From Burkholderiaceae bacterium (GTDB taxonomy: Bacteria; Pseudomonadota; Gammaproteobacteria; Burkholderiales; Burkholderiaceae): DNA of 64,000 nucleotides. The stretch covers positions 48,116-112,115 of the forward strand of contig CANJBQ010000006.1 of assembly GCA_947472645.1 (NCBI GenBank). Direction: 5' to 3'. Position numbers and translations under genes: made by a program. The notes below the pieces were generated by a model. It was not told where the DNA came from and did not search any database. It was given only the letters and a program-made list of their open reading frames with translations. This document shows positions 46,555 to 56,034 of the stretch, one piece after another. How positions within the stretch are numbered: the first letter of the stretch is position 1; every line of letters starts with the position of its first letter.

Positions 46555-47785
46555 TTTTATTTTTTTCCTCAATTAAATCTTTAACATGTAAGTTGCGCAG
46601 ATGAGGGGCGTATTGATAAAACCCAATTGCCACTAATACCGTGATTACGCCACCAAAGGCAATCGATGGGGCAAGTCCCATTAAGCTTGCCGCCACTCCT
46701 GACTCTAGCGCCCCAAGTTCATTTGATGATCCTACAAAAATACCATTAATCGAGCTGATTCTGCCACGCATATGATCCGGAGAAGTCAACTGGAAAATAG
46801 CGATTCGAACAACCACTGAAAGTGAATCAAAGCAACCACTTAAAAATAAAAAGAAAGCACTTAACCATATCGTTTCCGATAAGCTAAATCCAATAATAGA
46901 TATACCAAAACCCGCCACACCAACCAAAATATATTTCCCAGAATTTTTTAATATAGGGTTTCTAGCAAAATAAATACCCGTAATAATAGCTCCTACAGCT
47001 GGAGCCGCTCGTAAGATGCCTAAGGTCTCTGGGCCTTGATGCAAAATATCTTTTACAAATGCAGGCAGCATCGAAACAGCGCCACCAAATAGAACAGCAA
47101 GCATATCAATCGTCATTGCTGACAAAATAAGCTGATGATTTTTAACGTATTGAATACTCTCAATCAAGCTATCCCAAAAAGGAGCCGTATTTTTATCTCT
47201 TTTTAGATGTTTTAAATGGACGGTTAATACGCCATATTGACCAATTAAAGCCAATAACCCAGAGATAAGATAGGCCCACTGTAGACCCGCACTTGCAATG
47301 ATAATTCCTCCAATAGCCGGTCCAGAGACAACGCAGACCTGATACGCAGAGGATGCATACGCAGAATATTTTGGTGTCAGTGCGCGCGGTATCACTTGCC
47401 CAAAAATAGATTGATAGGCAGGTCGTAATAATGATCTTCCTATCCCCAAAATTGCTACCGATACATAAATGTGCATCTCGGGGGGGTCAAGGTCTCCACG
47501 AGCCACATACATCAAAAATATACCCATCAGTACATGTAATACGCAAGCAATCGTAGCAATACCTTTACGTGAGTACGTATCCACTAAATGGCCCGCAAAT
47601 AATGAGCATAAAAAATAAGGGATTAATTCGGCAAGACCCAGAAGTCCAAGAGATATAACGTTATTGGTAATATCAAATAAATGCCAACCTACAGCAACCA
47701 TCATCATCTGATAACTCAGTGTGGTTCCTACCCGATAAGCAAGAACCGCAGTAAAGTCTCTTTGGATAGCCTTAGAATTTTTCAT
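46547..47785 (-). CDS. MFS transporter (enterobactin exporter EntS-like subfamily)
   Basis: 412 aa, multiple TM segments; SLGLLGLAELIPYFLCSLFAGHLVDTYSRKGI; DHMRGRISSINGIFVGSSNELGALESGVAASLMG. Confidence 0.9.
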   Translation of the reverse strand: MKNSKAIQRDFTAVLAYRVGTTLSYQMMMVAVGWHLFDITNNVISLGLLGLAELIPYFLCSLFAGHLVDTYSRKGIATIACVLHVLMGIFLMYVARGDLDPPEMHIYVSVAILGIGRSLLRPAYQSIFGQVIPRALTPKYSAYASSAYQVCVVSGPAIGGIIIASAGLQWAYLISGLLALIGQYGVLTVHLKHLKRDKNTAPFWDSLIESIQYVKNHQLILSAMTIDMLAVLFGGAVSMLPAFVKDILHQGPETLGILRAAPAVGAIITGIYFARNPILKNSGKYILVGVAGFGISIIGFSLSETIWLSAFFLFLSGCFDSLSVVVRIAIFQLTSPDHMRGRISSINGIFVGSSNELGALESGVAASLMGLAPSIAFGGVITVLVAIGFYQYAPHLRNLHVKDLIEEKNKND

Positions 47786-47849
47786 ATAAAGAGTTTAAGC
47801 GAAATGATTTAACTCACTTCACTTAACCTGTCTGAGATGAAAAATGGTT

Positions 47850-50800
47850 TCAATGACCTGTGGCGGGCTCTTGACGATGATGGTCCGCAGCAATGAAGTA
47901 ATACATGGCTGGAACAACAAATAATGTAAAAATGGTTCCAATAGATAATCCAGTAAAGATGACGATTCCCATAGAGCTTCGACCTGCAGCACCCGCTCCA
48001 GAAGCAATAACAAGTGGAATCACACCAAAAACCATAGCTGCTGTCGTCATTAAAATGGGCCTTAATCGTGTGGTGCTAGCTACAATAATTGCATCTAACT
48101 TCGATTTACCCTGTTCTTGTAAATGATTGGCAAACTCAACCATCAAAATACCATGCTTACTAATTAATCCCATGAGGGTAACAATACCAACCTGTGTATA
48201 CACATTGATACTCGTTAATCCCAAATTAATAAAAATGAGCGCCCCAAAAATCGCCATTGGAACAGACACTAAAATCACAATCGGATCTCTAAAGCTTTCA
48301 AATTGAGCGGCTAAAATTAAGAAAATAATAATAATTGCGAACATCATCGTACCTACAAAGCCACCAGACTCTTTAACAAACTGTCTTGATGGGCCTGAAT
48401 AATCCACCGAATATCCCACAGGTCCAGCTTCTTTGACCGCATTATTAATAAAGCTAATCACCTCAGCTTCGGATACAAAGGGCGTCTTTACTCCAGAAAT
48501 GGTTGCAGAGTTTAATTGCTGAAAATGATTAATCGATGCAGGTACCACGCGACGCTCAATATGAGCCACATTCCTAGCCTGTATCAAGTTACCGGACGGG
48601 GTACGAATCATTTGATTCAAAATTTGATCTGAATTGAGTCGATTAACCTGTAACACCTGAGGAATGACTCGATAAGATCTACCAGCTACCGAGAAGTAAT
48701 TGACATACCCACCACCCATCGCCGAAGAAAGATCATTCGCCACGTCTTGTTGCGTCATACCAAGTGCCGCAACCTTGTCACGATCAATCACAAGAACATC
48801 TTGTGGCTTATCGATTTTTAAATCACTATCGACGAAAAAGAACATGCCGCTCTTTCGTGCCTTATCAAGGACAATTTGGGCGACATCATTTAAATTCTCA
48901 TACGATTCCGTCGTGTTGATAACGACCTGCACCGGTAAGCCTTGAGCACCTGGCAATGCTGGAAATTGGAAGGCAGCAACCCGGACTCCAGAAATCGTAT
49001 TCCATTGACTTTGCATATCTTGCTGAAACTTCGTTGCACTCTTTGTCCGTGATCCCCAATCTTTCAAGATGACTCCACCAAAACTGCTTGTTGGACTTGT
49101 AATCTGAAAAATTTGCTCGTACTCTGGTTGAGCACTCGACATCTGATAAATCTGGTCAGCATAGGTCTGCATTTGATTGACAGTGGCATTTGGAGGTCCA
49201 GATGCTTGCATCAACACAATACCTTGATCTTCGGTTGGAGCTAATTCAGACTTCGAGGTTGAAAATAGATAAACGACACTACATAAAATCAGAACACCCA
49301 TCACAATAATGACTTGCCAAGTAGAAAGTACGCTAGTTAATGTGCGCTGATACCCTGATTCAACTTTTGCAAAAATAGAGTCTATCTTTTGTAAAAATTT
49401 ACCAGGTGTTTGTTCGTGTTTCAAAATACGTGAGCACATCATTGGTGACAAGGTGAGCGCAACGACTCCAGAAACCGCAACTGATCCTGCTAGGGTAAAT
49501 GCAAATTCAGTAAAAAGAGCACCCGTCAAACCACCCTGAAAACCAATTGGTATGTAGACAGCAATTAAAACCACAGTCATTGCCAAAATCGGCATGCCTA
49601 ATTCACGAGCAGCTAAGATAGAAGCTTCTGTAGGGGTCTTACCTTCTTTTAAATGTCGGTCGACGTTCTCCACCACAATAATGGCATCATCAACCACTAG
49701 ACCAATTGCTAATACTAAGGCAAGTAAGGTCAATAAATTAATGGAATAACCCAAAACCTGCATCATAAAAAAAGTGCCAATCAGGGATAGGGGCATCGCA
49801 ATAATTGGAATCACAACTGCTCTGAAACTACCCAAGAATAAAAAGATCACTACAGTAACAATAATTAATGCCTCTAATAATGTTTTAACAACTTCATCAA
49901 TAGAGGTTGTAATGAACTTCGTCGAGTCATAAACGATCTCACCCTTCAGTCCAGAAGGTAGTTGTTTTTGGATATCGGGTAAAGTTTCTCGGACTCTTTT
50001 GGCAACATCCAGTAAGTTGGCCTCAGGCGCCACCTTAATACCAATAAAAACAGATTGTTGACCACTAAAAGCCACATTGGTCGTGTAATCTTCGGATCCC
50101 AAAGATACCGTTGCAACTTGCTCCAAACGAACAATGTCTGAGCCATTATTTTTAATAATCAGATTTTTAAACTCATCCAAAGTGTGTAGGTCAGTACCAG
50201 CCACCAAGTCCACACTGACCATATTGCCTTTTGTTGAACCTACGGTAGATAACACATTATTGGCTGATAAAGCTTTATAAACATCACTAGCCCCAATCCC
50301 AAGACCCGCCATTTTGTCTTGATCTAACCAAGCTCTTAGAGCAAATTTTCGACCGCCAAGAATCTCAGCAGTTTGAACGCCTTGTACGGAATCTAATTTA
50401 GGCTTTACAACACGTAACAAATAATCTGTAATGCTATTATTGGGTAAAACATCACTAACAAACCCCATGTACATAGCAGCAGTAGACTGACCAACAGAAA
50501 CAGTCAAGACAGATGCTTGTGCTTGAGGAGGCAATTGATTCTTCACTGAGGTAATTTGAGTATTAATTTGTGTCAGCGCACTATTAGCGTTGTAATTCAA
50601 ACGCAAAGTTGCCACAATCGTCGATATGCCACTGACGCTCGTTGAAGACATGTAATCGATACCCTGAGCCTGTGCAATTGCGCCTTCTAAAGGTTGTGTA
50701 ATAAAGCCCGCTACCGTAGCAGGGTCAGCGCCATAATATGCGGTGGTGATGGTAACGATGGCATTTTCAGTTTTAGGATACTGACTAACAGGAAGTGAGC

Positions 50801-50888
50801 CGACCGCCTTTAACCCCAAAAGTAAAATCAATAGACTCACTACAATCGAGAGGACTGGCCTTTGAATAAAAATATCGGACCATTTCAT
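47850..50888 (-). CDS. RND-family (HAE1) multidrug efflux permease
   Basis: 1012 aa; MKWSDIFIQRPVLSIVVSLLILLLGLKAVGSLPVSQYP; LALVLAIGLVVDDAIIVVENVDRHL; GLISKHGILMVEFANHLQ. Confidence 0.97.
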   Translation of the reverse strand: MKWSDIFIQRPVLSIVVSLLILLLGLKAVGSLPVSQYPKTENAIVTITTAYYGADPATVAGFITQPLEGAIAQAQGIDYMSSTSVSGISTIVATLRLNYNANSALTQINTQITSVKNQLPPQAQASVLTVSVGQSTAAMYMGFVSDVLPNNSITDYLLRVVKPKLDSVQGVQTAEILGGRKFALRAWLDQDKMAGLGIGASDVYKALSANNVLSTVGSTKGNMVSVDLVAGTDLHTLDEFKNLIIKNNGSDIVRLEQVATVSLGSEDYTTNVAFSGQQSVFIGIKVAPEANLLDVAKRVRETLPDIQKQLPSGLKGEIVYDSTKFITTSIDEVVKTLLEALIIVTVVIFLFLGSFRAVVIPIIAMPLSLIGTFFMMQVLGYSINLLTLLALVLAIGLVVDDAIIVVENVDRHLKEGKTPTEASILAARELGMPILAMTVVLIAVYIPIGFQGGLTGALFTEFAFTLAGSVAVSGVVALTLSPMMCSRILKHEQTPGKFLQKIDSIFAKVESGYQRTLTSVLSTWQVIIVMGVLILCSVVYLFSTSKSELAPTEDQGIVLMQASGPPNATVNQMQTYADQIYQMSSAQPEYEQIFQITSPTSSFGGVILKDWGSRTKSATKFQQDMQSQWNTISGVRVAAFQFPALPGAQGLPVQVVINTTESYENLNDVAQIVLDKARKSGMFFFVDSDLKIDKPQDVLVIDRDKVAALGMTQQDVANDLSSAMGGGYVNYFSVAGRSYRVIPQVLQVNRLNSDQILNQMIRTPSGNLIQARNVAHIERRVVPASINHFQQLNSATISGVKTPFVSEAEVISFINNAVKEAGPVGYSVDYSGPSRQFVKESGGFVGTMMFAIIIIFLILAAQFESFRDPIVILVSVPMAIFGALIFINLGLTSINVYTQVGIVTLMGLISKHGILMVEFANHLQEQGKSKLDAIIVASTTRLRPILMTTAAMVFGVIPLVIASGAGAAGRSSMGIVIFTGLSIGTIFTLFVVPAMYYFIAADHHRQEPATGH

Positions 50889-50937
50889 GGGAAAAATCTC
50901 ATAGATAATTGACTAAGTAATCTCATTTGTTCAATTC

Positions 50938-52122
50938 TTATTCTTGTGGCTTAGGATTTGCATTATTGGCAGGCTCTACCTTATTATTTACAATTAAAGG
51001 TGTGCCATTCTTCAATTTTTGTTGCCCACTTGTGACAATCGTTTCTCCAGCTTTGATGCCAGTTAAAACAGCAACTTGGTCCCCTCGAGTTGGTCCGGTT
51101 GTCACGAAAACTTGTTGAGCTATTAAGCTTGGTTTTCCATCTTTATCAGCTTCTCCAGATTTAGCAATATACACAATTGACCCATATGGGTTATAAGTTA
51201 CTGCAGTTTGGGGAACTGTCAAATAACTAATCTTATCTCCCATTTCTAATTTCAAACTAGCAAACATGCCTGGCAACAATTTTTTATCCGGATTACGTAT
51301 TAAAGCTTCTACTTGAATATTTCGTGTACTGGAGTCAACCTTTGGACTAATTGCAGTAACCTTACCTTCAAAAGATTTCTGTCCAAATGCGTCTGCATTC
51401 AAATGGACAATCTGATCTTTGCGTAATTGATCTGCAACACTTTGTGGCATCGTGAAGTCAACAAAAATAGGATCAATGGTTTGAATCGTCATTAATTTAT
51501 CCCCCGAATTCACAAATTGCCCAGGGTTTGTAGAAACAATTCCAACACGACCTGAGAAAGGGGCTCTAAGATTTTTCTTGGCAACAAGGGCAATTTGTTG
51601 TTCTACTTGCGCTGCCTTTGCTTTGTAATCTGCAGAACTTGAGTCAAATGCATTTTTACTAATGGCTTCAATCGCTAATTGCTGGCGATCCCTATCATTA
51701 ACAATTTTGGCTAAATCAGCCTGTGCCTGTAAAGCGTGCAATTGTGCTAAATCTGCATCTTGTGTCATCGCCATTAAGAGCATGCCTTCTTTCACATCGA
51801 TTCCTGACTTCACAAGAACTTCTTTAACAATGCCATTCACTTCTGTACTTAATTCGACGCCACGATAAGCACGCATACTACCAGATGCACTTAATTGGGG
51901 TTGCCAATCATCTTCTTTCACGATAGTCGTCGTAACTGTCGCTGGCGGTGCTCCGGCTCCCGCTAGGTATTTTTTAATCATGATGGTTTTAAATACGTTA
52001 AAACCAATGATGAGACCCATTAAGACACAAACACCAATCAACATCCAAATCATCCTCTTACGTAATAGGGATTTTTCAGGGGTTGATGCATCAGAAGAGC
52101 GTAATAGATTCAATAGGTTCAT
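50938..52122 (-). CDS. RND efflux periplasmic adaptor (MFP)
   Basis: 394 aa; VELSTEVNGIVKEVLVKSGIDVKEGMLLM; NLRAPFSGRVGIVSTNPGQFVNSGDKLMTIQTIDPIFVDF. Confidence 0.95.
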   Translation of the reverse strand: MNLLNLLRSSDASTPEKSLLRKRMIWMLIGVCVLMGLIIGFNVFKTIMIKKYLAGAGAPPATVTTTIVKEDDWQPQLSASGSMRAYRGVELSTEVNGIVKEVLVKSGIDVKEGMLLMAMTQDADLAQLHALQAQADLAKIVNDRDRQQLAIEAISKNAFDSSSADYKAKAAQVEQQIALVAKKNLRAPFSGRVGIVSTNPGQFVNSGDKLMTIQTIDPIFVDFTMPQSVADQLRKDQIVHLNADAFGQKSFEGKVTAISPKVDSSTRNIQVEALIRNPDKKLLPGMFASLKLEMGDKISYLTVPQTAVTYNPYGSIVYIAKSGEADKDGKPSLIAQQVFVTTGPTRGDQVAVLTGIKAGETIVTSGQQKLKNGTPLIVNNKVEPANNANPKPQE

Positions 52123-52124
52123 AT

Positions 52125-53672
52125 TTATTTCACTTCTTGTTGATGATTAGACATATTTGTGAGAGGCATACCTTTTGCATCCAATGGCTGATAAGCAGGT
52201 CCAGAACGATTCCACCACCCTCCACCGAGGGCGGCATACAAAGCTGCGGTATTGGTAAAGCGATCAGCCTGCGCTTGTATCAAATTTATTTTTGCTTGCT
52301 GATATTGTGTTTGTGAATTTAATACTGTTAGATAATTCGTTGTCCCCAATTTATATTGCTGGGTCACAATATTTAAATTTACGCCTGCATTTTTCTCTGC
52401 TGACGCTGCAGATACAAGGGTATTTGCAGAAGTATCTAAAGCCTTCAGTGCATTTGCAACCTCTTGAAATGCATTAACTACTGTAGCTTCATAATTGGCT
52501 GCAGCTTGTTCATAAGCAGCTTTAGCGGCATTTTTTTGAGCAATTAATGTCCCCCCTTGAAACAATGGCTGAGTCAGGCTAGCCCCTAAACTCCACAACA
52601 GGGAACTTGGGCCAAACAATGTCGCTGTCGTCAAAGCTTGGGTACCATAGGCTGCAGATAAATTTAATTGTGGGAGCAAATTCGCTGTGGCAATTCCAAC
52701 TTGAGCATTGTAAGCTTTGAGTGCGGCTTCTGCAGCTCGAATATCAGGCCGTTGCCTTACTAAATTCGATGGTATTACCTGAGGAACTTCACTTGGCAAA
52801 GTTAAGCCAGCTAAACGAAACTCCGGAATTTGACTTGTACCAGGATATCCCCCTGTATAAGCCACCAACATATTCCTCGTGATCGATAAATTTTTATCAT
52901 ATGTGTATAACTGAGATTGTGAATTAGCGACTAAAGTATTTTGTGAACTAGTATCAATTCTTGAAACAGTACCAATCGCAAATTGTTGTTCAATCAGTTT
53001 CGCAAGATTTTGTTGTGACTCCAGGATAGTTCTAGTAGCTTCTAATTGCTCTTTTTGTGCGGCATCTCTAATCGCCGCATTGACCACATTGCTAGTCAAG
53101 CTTAAGTAGGTTGCCTCTAACTGAAACTGTTGATACTCAGCCTGCGCTTTAGCATTTTCAACGGTTCTTCGCGAAGCTCCAAATACATCAATCTTGTAGT
53201 TGACGTTCACAGTTGCGTTATATAAATTATATTGATTTGGATCACCTGTAATTTGTCCAAAATAAGCTGCGGGTACCTGTTGTCGTGTGCTGCCAGTACT
53301 TAGTCCAACACTAGGGTAATAAACGCCTGTTTGGGCTTTAGCGCTAAACTGTGCTGCGCGCAAGGCTGCGTCTGCGGACTTTAGATTAGGATTTTTTTTA
53401 AGCGCCAATTGAACAATGTAATCCAGATCACTTGACTTAAATAAAGCCCACCAATCAGCAGGAACTTCTTTACCATCAACATAAGATTGAGGTGAACCAC
53501 CAATCACATTAGGTATTGAAGTTAATTTTTGTGGTAAATCACTTGAGGTTAGTTTTTCAATCTTAGGTGCAGAAGGTGCAACAAAATTAGGCCCTGCAGC
53601 GCAAGCAACCAAAAATAAAATCGATAAAAGGGCGGCAAATCCCTTCAATTGATAAAGTCTTAAATGCATCAT
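52125..53672 (-). CDS. Outer-membrane efflux lipoprotein (NodT/OprM family)
   Basis: 515 aa; lipobox LVACAAGPNF; SDLDYIVQLALKKNPNLKSADAALRAAQ; VRQRPDIRAAEAALKAYNAQVGIATANLLPQL. Confidence 0.95.
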   Translation of the reverse strand: MMHLRLYQLKGFAALLSILFLVACAAGPNFVAPSAPKIEKLTSSDLPQKLTSIPNVIGGSPQSYVDGKEVPADWWALFKSSDLDYIVQLALKKNPNLKSADAALRAAQFSAKAQTGVYYPSVGLSTGSTRQQVPAAYFGQITGDPNQYNLYNATVNVNYKIDVFGASRRTVENAKAQAEYQQFQLEATYLSLTSNVVNAAIRDAAQKEQLEATRTILESQQNLAKLIEQQFAIGTVSRIDTSSQNTLVANSQSQLYTYDKNLSITRNMLVAYTGGYPGTSQIPEFRLAGLTLPSEVPQVIPSNLVRQRPDIRAAEAALKAYNAQVGIATANLLPQLNLSAAYGTQALTTATLFGPSSLLWSLGASLTQPLFQGGTLIAQKNAAKAAYEQAAANYEATVVNAFQEVANALKALDTSANTLVSAASAEKNAGVNLNIVTQQYKLGTTNYLTVLNSQTQYQQAKINLIQAQADRFTNTAALYAALGGGWWNRSGPAYQPLDAKGMPLTNMSNHQQEVK

Positions 53673-53753
53673 TCGTTTTTACTCAATCTAGTTACAAGTC
53701 TTTTGTATGTTAGCACTCAATCATGAAAGCCGCTTCAATCCGATCGGAAACCT

Positions 53754-54377
53754 CTAGGGTTTTGGGAAATTATTGACTTCTTTCGATAAATCGTTTTCAA
53801 GTTGCGTGAATGTCTTACCCATGACTATTTGCTGAGCTTTTACAATCGACTTTGCTGTGTTATCTCCAATGTTCTCGCGCATAGTATATTTTTTTCTAAA
53901 AATAACATTATTCTTTTTTACACCATCCGTAATGCTTAAATAATACTCAATGGTAAACACTACAGCTGGAGTTTGATCTTTGCGAAAATCCGTATACATT
54001 TCATCAACCGAACCTTGCAATAAATATAAAGGCAGCAACGTATTGCCATTATTAACCGTAAACTCAAATATTCCTGCTGCATTTAACCACTGTCGCGTCG
54101 CAGTAGCCAACATTTCACTAGGCATGGTTATATATTCATTATAAAAATCTTTTTCATATTTTTGCTCGTCTAATCGATAGACTAATGATTTCGTATCAAA
54201 TGGTGAAGTAACGCTAATTGTCCCTTGCGTTAACCAATACTTTAATTGGTTTGTTCTTGGTGGGCCAGTGCGCTCTGGAACCACCCGCCAATGATCAATC
54301 TCTATCGGCGGCTGTTTAATCGCACAAGCTGAAAATAATAGCCCTAAAAAAATGAGTATTAAACGTTTAAATTTCAT
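53754..54377 (-). CDS. ABC-type transport auxiliary lipoprotein (PqiC/YmbA-like) of Mla-like system
   Basis: 207 aa; lipobox LLFSACAIKQPP; position at the end of an MlaE-F-D operon; overlaps the mlaD-like stop by ATGA. Confidence 0.78.
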   Translation of the reverse strand: MKFKRLILIFLGLLFSACAIKQPPIEIDHWRVVPERTGPPRTNQLKYWLTQGTISVTSPFDTKSLVYRLDEQKYEKDFYNEYITMPSEMLATATRQWLNAAGIFEFTVNNGNTLLPLYLLQGSVDEMYTDFRKDQTPAVVFTIEYYLSITDGVKKNNVIFRKKYTMRENIGDNTAKSIVKAQQIVMGKTFTQLENDLSKEVNNFPKP

Positions 54378-55285
54378 GGCGCACTCACCTCAGGTAATTG
54401 AATTTTAGCTGGAGGTGAGCCCAAAACGAGGACCGATGGATTTCGGCTTAAACTTCTTGAAAGATCGTTCATTTGCTCTGATGTTTGTTTAATTTGCTCA
54501 ATGGATAATTGCGTATCACCCTCTATGCTGTTTAACTTCTGTCGCAAAGCTACAGCACTACTAGACGCCTGCTGTGTAATGATGTCTAAATCTTTATTCG
54601 ATGCCACCTTATTCAATTGAAGAATGAGTTGATCTAAATCACGTATGGATTGATTGATTCCTCGAACATCCTTACCGTTCCCAACTATGACTGTATTTAA
54701 ACTGGTTAAAAGTTTAATGATATTTTCTTGTACCCTTGCAATATCAAGATCCTCCGTCGCGCTAAGCGCTTTGTTAATGCCCGCAAAGACGATATCGACT
54801 TGGCTGGGTAATGATGGGACTACAGGGTATTTTGGCTTCCAATCATACTCAAGTTCTGTATAGTTGTTAGCCTCGGATGACGAGTCAAAATCAATATAGT
54901 TAACCCCAGTAATTCCTGCAGATTTGACACGTGCTCGTAAGTTTTTTCGAACCATCTCGTCAATGTCGCTCGTTAACTCGTCTTTATTTAAAGGAACCTC
55001 AATCCGAATCACGACATATTGCTTTCGTTGAGCAATGGGTTTGTTATATTCGTAAAGATTCCCAGATAAATCAATCTCGATAACACTACCAATTTTGACG
55101 CCACGATAACGTGCAGGAGCGCCAACCTCAAGCCCAGTGACGGAACCTGTTACATACGTTTCGATAATGGCCGTTTTTTTATTAAACTTGCCAGCGCCGA
55201 ATACCAAAGTTAATGCAATTAATATTCCTATGCCCGCTAAAACAAATAAACCAAGCAGGAAATAATTATCGTTTTGTTTCTTCAT
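54374..55285 (-). CDS. MlaD/MCE-domain lipid-transport protein
   Basis: 303 aa; AIIETYVTGSVTGLEVGAPARYRGVKIGSVIEIDL (MCE domain) after an N-terminal TM segment. Confidence 0.93.
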   Translation of the reverse strand: MKKQNDNYFLLGLFVLAGIGILIALTLVFGAGKFNKKTAIIETYVTGSVTGLEVGAPARYRGVKIGSVIEIDLSGNLYEYNKPIAQRKQYVVIRIEVPLNKDELTSDIDEMVRKNLRARVKSAGITGVNYIDFDSSSEANNYTELEYDWKPKYPVVPSLPSQVDIVFAGINKALSATEDLDIARVQENIIKLLTSLNTVIVGNGKDVRGINQSIRDLDQLILQLNKVASNKDLDIITQQASSSAVALRQKLNSIEGDTQLSIEQIKQTSEQMNDLSRSLSRNPSVLVLGSPPAKIQLPEVSAP

Positions 55286-55287
55286 AT

Positions 55288-56034
55288 TTAAGGTGTACTC
55301 ACGCGGTTAAAAAAATCAAATACCTTTTTATTATCTGTTTGTGTCTTTAATACTTTCGGATCGCCCTGCGCAATAATTCCTTGAGCATCTTTATCTAACA
55401 TAATGACCCTATCTGCAATAGTTTCAATACTAGCAAGTTCATGAGTCACAATCACAAAAGTAATATCTAAGTTCCTTGATAAATCAATAATGAGTTGGTC
55501 TAACCCTGCAGAAGTTACCGGATCAAGTCCAGCTGAGGGCTCATCTAAAAATAAAATCTTCGGATTAAGTGCCATCGCTCTTGCTATCGCTGCTCTTTTT
55601 TGCATACCGCCACTAATTTCACTTGGCATCAAATTTTCATATGGTAATAAACCCACCAAATCTAAGGTACAGCGTGCGATTAAATTCATCTGATCATTGG
55701 ATAGGTCAGTATATTCTTCCATCAACAGCTTGACGTTGTCTAAAAGACTCATGGACCCAAATAATGCTCCTTGTTGATACATTACACCAAAACTAAGCAT
55801 CAAATCCTGACGATCCTGACCTTGTGCAAGGGTCAAATCATGACCATTGATCAATATTGAGCCACTTACCGGCGAATATAAACCAAAGAGATTTTTTAAC
55901 AAACTCGACTTACCACATCCCGAGCCACCTAAAATCACAAAAATTTCTCCGGCATTCACCTCAAAATTCAGGTCTTTCGATAAGATGCGATCTCCATATC
56001 CTACCGTTAAATTCTTGACAGTGATTGGTTTCAT
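55288..56034 (-). CDS. MlaF-like ABC transporter ATP-binding protein
   Basis: 248 aa; Walker A GGSGCGKSS, signature SGGMQKRAAIARAMALNPKILFLDEPSAGLDP. Confidence 0.95.
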   Translation of the reverse strand: MKPITVKNLTVGYGDRILSKDLNFEVNAGEIFVILGGSGCGKSSLLKNLFGLYSPVSGSILINGHDLTLAQGQDRQDLMLSFGVMYQQGALFGSMSLLDNVKLLMEEYTDLSNDQMNLIARCTLDLVGLLPYENLMPSEISGGMQKRAAIARAMALNPKILFLDEPSAGLDPVTSAGLDQLIIDLSRNLDITFVIVTHELASIETIADRVIMLDKDAQGIIAQGDPKVLKTQTDNKKVFDFFNRVSTP

